DNA from: Aquatica leii
Taxonomy: Eukaryota > Arthropoda > Insecta > Coleoptera > Lampyridae
Reading direction: 5' to 3'
DNA length: 64,000 nucleotides
Assembly (NCBI GenBank): GCA_035610365.1
Contig: CM069435.1
Coordinates: 81,687,389-81,751,388, forward strand
In this document: piece by piece, positions 48,919 through 58,800 of the stretch
Layout: each line of letters starts with the position of its first letter
Position numbering within the stretch: position 1 is the first letter of the stretch
Translations under genes and position numbers: made by a program
Notes under the pieces: model-generated
The model's input: only the letters and a program-made list of their open reading frames with translations
What the model was told of the DNA's origin: nothing
The model's database searches: none

Positions 48919-49518
48919 ATGGCTCTATCAATTAATACAATCAATCATAATTGTTGTAATTATATTGTTATTAAACACTATCTGTATCGTCAGTAGTCAA
49001 ACTTCAATAACCTCATGTAAGTTAATATTAATGTACCTGTAGCATTTAATTTTTAAGGTGAACCTGGTGATCTTCCAACTTTTGTTCAACTTGGAGCATG
49101 CGCCACAAGCCCATGTACATTCATTCGAGGTTCATCGTTTCCAATAACGTTGCTTTACACTTATCGTAAATAACAGCAACAAAAATAAATTTAACCAGAA
49201 TTGTACTTGCAGCTGTTGGTACGTTGATACCATTCTTAAAACTTACATTTGAGCCATTATCTGGGCCTTATTATACAGTGGAGATAGGATTTAACGCTTG
49301 TAATTTCGTAAGATGTCTGGTGACGACTGGACAAACTGTAACATATCAGTTCTATCAAGAAATTTATAATTGGATACCAACGCTAACATGCATATTATAA
49401 TTCTGCACTGTTTTCTTAATAATACTTTGAGGGTTCGTTTAAAGCAACTGGAAGGTTATATACATCTGTAGGGCAACAATTGAGTCGTGTATTCACTAAC
49501 GTTATAGTAGTAGTATAG
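48919..49518 (+). pseudogene. ML-domain (NPC2-like) secreted lipid-binding protein gene relic
   Basis: ATG at 48919 gives MALSINTI, then one frame over a hydrophobic signal peptide (IIIVVIILLLNTICIVSS). Exon 1 ends at 49016 (CAT|GTAAGT); the intron is 49017-49057. Exon 2 (49058-49165) joins in phase to make the first Cys: CEPGDLPTFVQLGACATSPC, TFIRGSSFPITLLYTY. The second intron is 49166-49212 (GTAAAT...TTGCAG). Exon 3 continues VGTLIPFLKLTFEPLSGPYY, FNACNFVRCLVTTGQTVTYQ and NWIPTLT. A last piece (49432-49518) ends QQLSRVFTNVIVVV-stop, where the family has Cys instead of Arg. A frameshift in the signal peptide, the lost Cys and a broken last junction indicate a pseudogene. Family role: extracellular sterol/lipid or odorant-like ligand binding. 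Confidence 0.7.
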
Positions 49519-49803
49519 TTAACATAACCAACGATTGAAATTTTAAGCTCAAATTGCGAACCATTTACTTCCTGACAACGATAAAGTCAAGATTAAAATT
49601 TTTCTAAAAGATTATCTTTGATTTTCTGATCAATACTTCTACACTTTAATTTTACTTCTTGTTTTCAGATCTTCAAAATCTTAAAGTTTTGTTGAATACA
49701 CGCATGATTGAAATACCCCCAAAGAAAAATTAAAGTGGGGCGAGAGTAAGAGAACTAGCCAGTCACTCCAACAACCACGTCTTTCTATCTATCTATTAAG
49801 TTT

Positions 49804-50670
49804 AAAAAAACTGGTGTGGCCACCACACGACTTTAAATAAATTGTTAGGAAGAATTATTTTTATAAGAAACTGTAAAAATAATTCGAATAATTTACATTC
49901 GTACAAAATTATATAAGAAAAACTGTTCAAAATGGCGGGTACACCTACTTCCGGTATCTTTATCAGATCTATCTTTTGATAAAGACGAGAGAATATGAAA
50001 ATCCAGCTCTATACCAAATTTCAAGTTACTAGGACTTTTGGTTCAAGAATTATCGTGGGTACATCGTTACACACAGACACACACAAACACAGACACCCAA
50101 ATTTTTTTTGTCAAAAATATTTTTTTCTGGCTTAGAAGACCTTGAAACGTAAACTTATGCAAAAAAAAATTTATTTTTAAATCGTCGCAGGCAGGATTCG
50201 AACCTAGATTATATAATGAAATTTACTTGAAATTGTAAATTAAATATCTAATAAACTGTTAATGATAGAAAAAAATTTTATTTGAATAAATTGTTAGGAA
50301 GTATTGTCTCTATAAGAAACTATAAAAATAATTCGAATTATTTACATTCGTACAAAATTATATAAGAAAAACTGTTAAAAATGGCGGATACACCCACTTC
50401 CGGTTTTTTTATCAGGCCCATCTTGCCATATGAAATGGGTCATATGAAAACATGAAAAGCCAGCTCCATACCAAATTTCAAGTTACTAGGACTTTTGGTT
50501 CGAGAGTTATCGTGGGTACAACGTTACACACACACACACAAACACCCAAAATTGTTTTGTCAAAAATACGTTTTTTCTGATTCAGGAGACGTTAAAACAT
50601 AAAATTCCTCAAAAAAAATTTTTTGAAAAAAAATTGATATCGCTATACTTTTCTTATAGGAAAGTAAAAA
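49804..50670. mobile_element. Second element of the same TIR family, with an internal tandem duplication
   Basis: The left end 49804-49834 is the same 31-bp TIR (AAAAAAACTGGTGTGGCCAC, CACGACTTT). The body consists of two diverged ~449-bp direct units starting near 49835 and 50284. Each runs from AATTGTTAGGAAG through AATTATATAAGAAAAACTGTT, AAATGGCGG, TTTCAAGTTACTAGGACTTT and an (AC)n run. The complement of the B-box segment (GGATTCGAACC) is at 50193-50203. The right end reaches only TATAGGAAAGT, so the outer ~25 bp of the right TIR are missing or altered. Orientation of the shared body is opposite to the element at 47771. Confidence 0.7.
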
Positions 50671-50960
50671 GCTCTAAAAAATTGTGGAGTACCTCAATAT
50701 ATAAAAACGCGAATAATTAATTAATACTATATTATATACTAGAAAACTAAGAATTACACAGAGATATTCAGATAAAATACAAGAATCATACGTGGAAGGC
50801 CATGAATAGATATAGGAACAAATCGAAGACCCAACGCACGATGTTATAATCACATAAAGATGAACAAAAGCAGCACGCAACTAGAATAACTAAAAAGCCA
50901 ATAGGGAAGCTTATGCTCACAACGAGGCACAAACGAGCTGAAAAGAATGAAAGAAAAAGT
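50671..50960 (+). pseudogene. RTE-like LINE relic, C-terminal part after the insertion
   Basis: LKNCGVPQYIKTRIIN continues the RT thumb interrupted at 47770. It is followed by TRKLRITQR, then DKIQESYVEGHE, EDPTHDV and KANREAYAHNE, matching the LINE C-terminal pattern KLRxTQRAMER...GRPxxRWxDDI...WxxxGEAYAQxW in degraded form. This fixes the orientation and the continuity of the interrupted element. Confidence 0.55.
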
Positions 50961-51529
50961 ATACTTTCATTTTCTTGTAGTAAAAAGTACATTAGAAAAA
51001 CTGACAGAACTAGTAATATAATAATTGAATAATATGAAATCATTTACGTTTATTTTAGTTAATAAAATCAGTTAATGCAAATCGTGCATTCGACACGAAG
51101 TAATTAAAATTATCAAGCTTGACCAAGACTATAGTTTTAAGCCTGTTACAAGAATTTTCTTGTAACTTAACAGCCAGCGACTAGCTCAATATAATTCGGC
51201 GAGTTTCAGTGTGCTAAACATAAAGTAATTTAAAAAGGCGCCAAAACGGTTGGAAACTGGTAGAAGAAGACACCGCTTAAATCTAACCAACACTGAAAAA
51301 AAAAACCAAATGACAAAACACAGACTATAACAACAGATATATTTATTTTTAATAACAAAAAAAAGAGGTTAAAAACGAGACAGAATTACATATATGGTAA
51401 CAATTAAAGGTCGATAAATATCACAAACAGTAATCGTTGATACAAACCTTAGAGCGTAAGCAACACTCCATACATAAAGATATCCTAGTACAGTGTGACA
51501 AATAAATTAATATGTTTTCGGAGAGTTAA
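50961..51529. other. Non-coding AT-rich stretch
   Basis: Nothing recognisable except a small TTACAAGAATTTTCTTGTAA palindrome near 51145. Confidence 0.4.
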
Positions 51530-51865
51530 ACTTTGATTGGATGATAACACTTATATCTACGTCGCACGTATTTAACGTTCGACAAATGAATTGTAAGTAA
51601 AAGAATAGTAGTCACGTATATTCAGTAATGCTAATAGCTATCGGCATGCTTGAAGCGTCTTCTAAAATCGCTGAAAAAGTATAAAGAAAGAATTAGATAT
51701 AAAATGTTGCTTTTAAACAAACAATCAATCATCGTTATCAAATGCGTCAAGCTTCCGAGTCATTTTCACTATTCCTAACGCAGGCGTGTTTTCAAGTTTA
51801 TTAAAATATCGACTACGACTTGTTTTCATGGTACGATTTAAAATTGGTGTAACTAACCAATATCT
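51530..51865 (-). repeat. Diverged tandem duplication, unit A
   Basis: This segment aligns with 52320-52645, about 785 bp to the right. On the minus strand it holds an exon-like stretch ILEDASSMPIAISITEYT between CTTTTTCAG and GTGACT. It also holds an open stretch VTPILNRTMKTSRSRYFNKL ending FDNDD-stop. No known family was recognised. It may be a duplicated, decayed host exon pair or an unknown repeat. Confidence 0.4.
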
Positions 51866-52319
51866 TCATTAGTACGTATTCTTAGTTATCGTTTCAGGCA
51901 AAACGTAATTAACATGTACATTTTCAAAGTGGCAAACAGGTGACTGTATTCCAAGTCGCTCATAAAGACCTTCACATATGAAGCAAAACTACTACGCCTA
52001 TTTGTATCTTCCTGTGGGCCAAAACAAGGATTTAAACTTAGCTTTGTGTAATACAAAACCAATACCGGAATCAAATAATTGTGTAGAAAATGTTAGTTTT
52101 GCTAATTCAAAGTTTAAGATAACGTTGTTGCAATGAGTGCAATGATACACATTGTTACGTTAAATATTTCGTAAATTTAATTATCGTATTACAGTCAGAA
52201 AATATAATTTAATAATTAAGCAAAAAATAACAACTTGAATCGATGCGTTTTTAGTGATTTTTGCAATTAGAAGCAGCACGTGATGAATTTAATCCGTAAC
52301 GACGCAAATAAATCTGCAT

Positions 52320-52645
52320 GCGTTAGTCGTGAAAACACATATATCTAAGTCGTGCGTATTTACATTTGACAATTACTTAAATTAATAGATAATGAAAGAA
52401 TTGTACTCACGATTATTCAGTCATGCTAACAGCTATTGGCATAGCTGCATCGTCTCCTTAATTTGCTAAACTTGAAAGGATAAAGAAAAATTAGATATAG
52501 ATTGATATCAATAAACATATGGATTTCCAATGCTTCCAAAGTTACTCATAGTATCGCAAGTGTGTCAAGTTTAATCGTTCATCATCCAAATACTTCGACT
52601 CTAAATTACGCCTGGCAATTGGTGTAAGTAAAAAAAATAAAAATG
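52320..52645 (-). repeat. Diverged tandem duplication, unit B
   Basis: Copy of 51530-51865 with roughly 70% similarity by eye. The exon-like stretch reads DDAAMPIAVSMTE-S, followed by a strong donor GTGAGTAC. The second part reads TPIARRNLESKYLDDERLNL. It has stops at one or more positions, so at least this copy is not coding as it stands. Confidence 0.4.
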
Positions 52646-52833
52646 AAGGTTTCACTAGACGCAAACGTTAGGTTTCATGTACATTCCTTCTTACAATGAG
52701 CGAAAATCCCTTTTTTTATTAATTAATATCCATACGTCAAGAAAAAAATAAAGACTTACACTCTAAATATAGCATGGAGGCGTTCTGGGACGAAAATCAT
52801 ACAATACGCAATCTATATCACAAGATTTTTAAC

Positions 52834-53420
52834 ATGACAACTTCCAAGAAAAAAAAGTTTCGTAAGCAGAAAATGATGAAATAATTAATTTTCTGGATCC
52901 AATAGCAATTACGATAATGATGACACTAATGCACAAAACATTAATGATAATTTAAATTCCAATATTGTATCTGCAAGTTCTTATAATTCTCTAAGTGGAA
53001 AACCATCATTTAAAAATAAAAGTCCACTACATTTGGCGTACATGTTTAATGTTATTTGGAAAGAATTGTTAATTACCAAAAGCTGCACTTGCTGAGATGT
53101 TTCCGCAAAAAAACGTTTTTCTGGTAAATCTGCTATTCCCATGAATCGAACTAGGATATCACATTTCGATTTAAAGAAATACGAAGATTTATTTGATTTG
53201 ACAAGAACTCGAGAAAGACGTTTAGTAACCGTTGAAGTAAGAGTGTTATCTTACACCTAAGATCTATTTAATCAACAACGTAAAACGTGGATTATATGTA
53301 CCAGATATCGATCTAACAATTGATGAACAACTTTTTGACTTCGTTTAGTTTATGCCAAGTCAGCCGGTTAAATATAACTATAACTTGATTGTTTTTTTAT
53401 GTTGGTCTCCGACTTGAGAA
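52834..53420 (+). pseudogene. piggyBac transposase relic
   Basis: The N-terminal ATG at 52834 (MTTSKKKKFRK) is followed in other frames by an acidic Asn/Asp-rich stretch. Then come NRTRISHFDLKKYEDLFDLT and RTRERRL, matching the piggyBac block before the first catalytic Asp (RxxLRFDDKxTRxxRR). GLYVPDIDLTIDEQLFDF carries the diagnostic piggyBac TIDEQL motif, followed by PSQPVKYNYNL (family PxKPxKYGIK). The rest of the DDD catalytic core and the Cys-rich tail are absent. Several stops and frameshifts. Confidence 0.75.
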
Positions 53421-55099
53421 ACGCACAAATAAAAATCTGGAATTTAAAGTAGTAAAAAGTTTAGTGCGTAGTATTCATAGTTCTGGTCTGAACCTAACAG
53501 TTGTGTTTCAAAAGCAGAGTACTATTTAGAAAAGTATATTATTCTTGTAACTGTAAATAGCTATAACGGAGGATAACGTTGTATATTATTGTTGTCGATA
53601 CTTCAAAACAAGCAAGATATTAAAAAAAAACATTAAACAATCGTATAAAATTATATGTGTAAAAACTATATTCTATGTATCTATCTAATTTACCTTATGT
53701 TATTTATAGAAAAAAAAACTGTCAGAAAACTTCGTTCTTATGTAGTGCGATATAATTGAAATAAATGTGCGTCAGCAGAATAAAATTGAAACGTGCATTT
53801 CTGCATTATGCTGCTTAATTAAATCAACAATAAATAGAAATGATTAAGAAATTAAGTCGCTACAAGACTCCGTTATCAGTGATGACCTGTGATGCAAATT
53901 CATCTTAATTTAATCGTTCTGGGAATCGGACTTGTCGTCCTAATTCAGTTGTGCAGGATATGTCGGAGAGCGTACATTCACGTTTAACATTAAAAGTGTT
54001 CCTGGTAGAAACTCTTTTTTCCACGACCTAGTCCTGGTAGAACCGTTTACCTGCGTTTACCTGATACTTGTGTTTACCCGATTAATGTTTTGCTTTTGTA
54101 CCCGGTTAAGTCTTTCTCGAACCGATTCTGATAACGTAAATTTGTGTAAGCCGATTAACCAAGATCTGCTACCGTACCCGGACATTATTGACTCCAATCG
54201 AATAACAAAGACCAGGTTTCGAATTCTGCTACTCTAACAATTGTTGAATCCAATTTTCTGTTTTCCATAAGAACCCCACTGTTACGTCGAAATACCCTTC
54301 CCCAGAGATGACAATTAACAAATAACTCGCGCAAGGTTGGCGTAAGTTTTGTTAAACATGAACTTAATCTACCGTTGCTTTCAGCGACACGTTTTCAACC
54401 CTTAACGTAGTTGAGATTAGCGCATCAAAAGATCGCTCAAGCTAGGTTGGGTCAGGATCTTTTAATACGTGCAGCGGTTTCGAACTGAGATTTAAAATTA
54501 ATAATTCAGTCAATAAGTTAGTTTCAAAATACTCTCCTGAACTTCCATTAACAACGTAATTCCGCCGTGTTTTATTTGTAGGCAGCTTCGTTATTAATAG
54601 ATATCAGTGGTCAACCCGCCGTAAATTAGAAATTAAACCCAGTTAACCCGATAACAATACACGTACATTACTTGAAATTCTGAATTACACCGAAGTCATT
54701 AACGTTTATTAACATACCTGAAGAATTTTCAACCACTTCTAAGCCTGTAACTTCCGTATTTATTTAGTGTATACGTTAATTAACTTAACTTCTAGCACCG
54801 TCAGTAACGTAGTTCACACCTGATTTTTTTTTCAGGAAAATTAGTTTTTGTAAAGTTAGATACGAATCGTTGGCCGCGTTCGCTAATTCACAAGTCCACT
54901 GGATTGGTACGCCGCATTCGACAAAATCCCAAAATTCATAATTTTAATTAAGTTATTCGTTATATAAAGGGAATCAAATTATCCCAACTGTACATATTTA
55001 TTGTAATAAATACATTTTTAGTTTATAAAATAAATTTATGTTAATTATGTTCGAATTAATAACGCTTTAAATCCACTGCCGAGATTCTGAGCCACATTA
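53421..55099. other. Non-coding stretch with a CpG-richer middle
   Basis: 53,900-54,900 is less AT-rich and contains repeated words (TCCTGGTAGAA twice near 54000-54045, GTTTACCTG twice). It looks like a leader or LTR of an unrecognised element, but I see no coding motif. Confidence 0.35.
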
Positions 55100-55193
55100 T
55101 TATATTGTTACATTTTGTTTTTTTAATGGTTGATGGTTCGGCAGGAGAGAATCGTGCGCTTCAAAGCGGTAGAAGTGGTATGCATGGGCAAGT
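55100..55193 (-). CDS. Possible terminal exon of the 55.3-kb candidate gene
   Basis: The minus strand has a TTTTAG acceptor at 55194-55199. Joined to the donor at 55326 it stays in phase, completes a Leu codon and adds LAHAYHFYRFEAHDSLLPNH then QPLKKQNVTI before a stop at 55100-55102. The implied intron is 133 bp. No homology was recognised, and splice prediction by eye is the only support. Confidence 0.3.
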
Positions 55194-55326
55194 CTAAAAC
55201 TCACGCGTAATTGAAAACAATTTTTACACAATTTCAAAACCAATTACGATTACTTCTGCCGTTTTGTTACATACCACTTTCTCCTAGGTGAAAACATGAG
55301 CTTAATCTGATTTATTTCTTACTTAC

Positions 55327-55877
55327 AGTACCGGTTGCAAGGCTGTAACAGTGATGATTACCAGGGTTAGTCCAATGGTAACAGCCACGATACTTCTGTG
55401 GTCGTTGTGTCTCTTAGTGGGATTATCCCCACAGCCGCTACGATTTCCCGTTTTACTCGTACAAATGTACCGGGCCCGGTGTGTATAAGAACTCGCCGCT
55501 GCTCTCGGCGTTAGTACGCTCTGAGGCTTCTTCCGAGCCTTCTCTGTGACCCTCGATGTTTTTTTCATCATGGAAGCAGTGCGTTCAGGAATATGACAGG
55601 GCGGCGGTGTTGGGATCGATTTTTCGGGGGCCGTGTCTTCTCTGAGAAAGATTCTGTCTAAGGGGATAGAGACAAATAATGATGCCGTAGGGTCTAATTT
55701 TGGTGTGGTTGACTTTGCGGCCTGAAGAGTAAGCGGACTAAGCATTTCCAAGTGTACCGGAAAAGCTTTTATTGGCAGTAACTCCAGTTCGTCGGTGTCT
55801 CTTCTTCCCTTAGGTAATTTGTCGGGGAACTTGCCGTACAATTTGTGTCCTATCCGCAAGTTTGATCGTTTCTAACT
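55327..55877 (-). CDS. Candidate host exon: novel protein with a C-terminal membrane segment
   Basis: The minus strand is open from 55874 to 55323, about 180 codons in a region clearly GC-richer than its surroundings. It ends at a strong splice donor (GGTACT|GTAAGTAAG) at 55326. The first ATG is at 55745 (MLSPLTLQAAKSTTPKLD); upstream codons are open back to a stop near 55875, so an upstream exon is possible. The protein is basic and Ser/Thr/Pro-rich (PTPPPCHIPERTASMMKKTS), then YICTSKTGNRSGCGDNPTKR. A hydrophobic segment SIVAVTIGLTLVIITVTAL follows, preceded by RHNDHR. Positive charge before the membrane span suggests an N-inside (type II) topology. No known domain was recognised. It could also be an unrecognised mobile-element protein. 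Confidence 0.4.
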
Positions 55878-58800
55878 TTTTTATTTTTTAATTTAAGTCG
55901 GTTTTATAATTAAAAATTTTTACAATTTTGAAACAGTAATATTTTTAGAAAAAAAAATGATTTACCTAAAACTGCCACTGAGTCATTTTTGTCCCGTCAT
56001 TGATTCAAAGAAAAATTTAATGTACGGCCTGTACTCCGGGGAGTAACGGGAGTGGAGAGGTAAAGTTTGCGCAAACAATTGAGCATCATCCTTCTTAGCA
56101 GTCAGTGTTCCGTTGACCCAGCGGCAGTTTTTTTAACTATTCCTGTTTTTAGACTAGAATGTTAATAATGACTGTTTTTAGTCCACGGTGAATGACAGAG
56201 TACGAGCCTTAGTAAAGTTGATTAAGAAGTGCTTAAGTAGCGTCACGTTAAACAAACACTTTGTAGCCATGTTTATAAAAATAAACGTTTGACGTTGCGA
56301 GATTTTGCGAATGGTTAGGTACTGCTACTGAGCGTAGATCTAAAAAATGTGTAAATCTGTAACAAGACTAACAAGGTCTAAGCTGAATTTAGTTGTTGTT
56401 GACGTAAGAAATTCGCCAGAATGACAGATAGGTTTGCCATAAACGAGTTCAACTGCAAAAAACTTAAAATTGTCGCACCAAACAGCACAAACCGCAAGTA
56501 AAATTGACGGCAAAATTTAAGCCCATTTTTGATTTTTGTGACATCAAATTGCTGCCTTCAATTGTCGGTGAAAACGTTCTACTATGCAATTTGTTTGTGG
56601 ATGGTAAGTTGTTGTTCGTAGATGTCTACTGCCAATAAGTTGACCAAATTGATTAAATAACAAAGATTTGAATTGTTGACCTTATTCTTTTGTTACGCGT
56701 AAAAATGCTCCAAATCGTGCAATCTAACCGTTGTAAAAAAGTGCGAGCGACGGTATCGGCAAATGTCAAATATATTTAAATTTGAAATTGGAAAGTAGGC
56801 AGATGCTAAACACTGTTACCAACTATAATATATGGAAATTTTCTGCTGTACATATATTACATTTCTTATCAACAAATTATTATGTTAAAAAGTTGGTATG
56901 TTCAAATTTTTTGAGTATAAAATTTGTCCTCGACACGCCCACTTCAAGTTTCCATGACGTCACGTCGGAAAAAAAGTTAATTAGAGGGAAACTTGGTGCA
57001 TTCTTGTACTTCAATTATCGTATGAATTAAAGACAGGATTTACTTGTGATAACGCCGTATGTACGTTTTTGTGTCAAATTTCATATTACGTTTTAGGTCA
57101 TACTGGTACGGAATTAGCTAATCCCCTACTGGATATTACACAACTGTAAGTATTGCATTTTCTATTTATACGAGTACTACTTCGTTGGTCATGTCGATTG
57201 TTAGAATGGCCATATGTAATACTAGGTTGTTATCACAATTAATTTTTTTGTGTGTCCACATACTTATCTCGTGCGCTTTGATTTTCTAGACTTTTGATTT
57301 TCGAATTTTTGTAATTTAACTTAATAAAGTAAAGTCATTCCTTCGTTAAATGTAAAAGTTAGACCGATTAGGTCGCTTTGTTGTGCGACGTGTTGCCCAA
57401 TCAAGGGCGTAACTTATTTTTGGCCTGTGATATCAACCCATGTAATATTGTTTGCAACGTTTATATAACTATACTTATGTACTGTCTTCGTCCTCTTCAA
57501 CTACTTCTGTAACAAAATAAATATATATTCTGTTATCACTTTTGTCGTGTTGTTTGTTTTTTTTTCCAGCTGCGGGTGTAGTTAAACAATATCTCCATAA
57601 TTTAATCTTTCGTCGTTTTGGCGCTTTTTTAAAGTTAATTTATAATCTAGCATCACAAATCCTGAGACTCCTTTTCCGAGAATAACTATGTTAGCCATCG
57701 CTTATTTTTTTTTTGTTACACAAAAACCAGTGTAACAAAACGTAAATTAAATCAAAATAAAAACATGTGTTACAATTTCTTTTTGTAACGAGCGTATATT
57801 ACTCTCAGCTGCGGAAACTTACATTACAATTATCGTCATTGTAACACTCGTTTTACAATACACTATTGTTTGGTTAGTCGTCTATTGTTTAATCTACTTT
57901 TGTTTTACTAATCTACTATTTATCGGTATGCCTTGGTGTTTTCCTGTAGCAGTTTTTTGATTAGCAATATTTTGTCTTAGCTATATTTTGGCTATCGGTA
58001 TTTTGTTTTGCAGAATTTTCGTTTCTGTATTCTAGCTGCAGTGTTATGTGCTAGAACAATATCTTTCTTTTATTGATTAATTACATATAAAAACTAAAGA
58101 ATCGAGTTTTAAATCTGACTAAAAGATGAACTCTAATGAAACCTGCAAGTATAATAAACGAATTGGAAAATTACGTATTTACATCAATACAAATGCAACA
58201 ACTCGACCTTATACTTTGTGATACCTACGCACCACTTTATAAATTAATTTCAAATTTAATTACACGCAAAAACACAAAATAATGAATTTGCTGTGGAGTA
58301 CGCGGAATTTAAATTGCAAGATTTCTAGATTGCTTACGTTACATAAATATAAATATAAATTTGTTAGAAAAACTGAACTTTACAAATATATTCATGTAAA
58401 AGGATAATAAGCATAGAGCTGTATTGTGAATTCCAGCAAGTTTGGCTTTTTAACAATCTAAGCTTTTGAGACAAGGAATGTAATGAAAATGGCCGCAGAG
58501 TTATGTCAAGCAGTTGTTCGCTTTCAGGTATGAATTCCATAACGACCTTCGTGCAGAGAACGGATTTAATTAGAAAATTCCAGACAAATTCTCAACCATT
58601 ATAAACGCGTTCAAAGTTTAACTGCTATTGTCACGTTATTGCAAATAATATAAATTTTTAATATAATTTTAATACATGTACTCACCACTGGCACGATTCA
58701 AATAAACTGGGATTTAACGTTCTATTTTCCATCTGATATTACGTTTCCGTCGTTGTAAACAAGAGATTTCAATAAGTCTGTTGTCGGAACAAAAATCTAC

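Larger units (their letters stand above)
47771..50670. mobile_element. Composite TIR-bounded insertion carrying an NPC2-like gene relic
   Basis: This 2.9-kb block interrupts the LINE coding sequence. The reading goes AFNKLKK up to 47770 and resumes LKNCGVPQYIKTRIIN just after 50670. Inside are a fold-back element (47771-48318), an intron-containing ML-domain gene relic (48919-49518) and a second, longer element of the same TIR family (49804-50670). Since the LINE does not reappear between the two TIR elements, the simplest reading is one composite insertion with captured host DNA; stepwise insertions are the alternative. Confidence 0.5.

Noticed and set aside
46715..51043. Hydrophobic minus-strand frames at 46715-46930, 50674-50880 and 50786-51043, resembling membrane proteins
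   Set aside because: They are antisense to the A-rich LINE relic; T-rich antisense codons read as Phe, Leu and Ile.
53930..54980. Third copy of the LTR-like repeat at 12.5/21.1 kb
   Set aside because: Only TCCTGGTAGAA-type words are shared; the TATA box and the rest of the landmark order are missing.
57582..57698. 38-codon minus-strand frame MANIVILGKGVSG... with a downstream acceptor and acidic tail
   Set aside because: No usable donor joins the two in phase, and no homologue was recognised.
58527..58560. Continuation of the MAAELCQAVVRFQ segment across GTATGA...GTGCAG
   Set aside because: The implied intron would be 29 bases, too short to splice.
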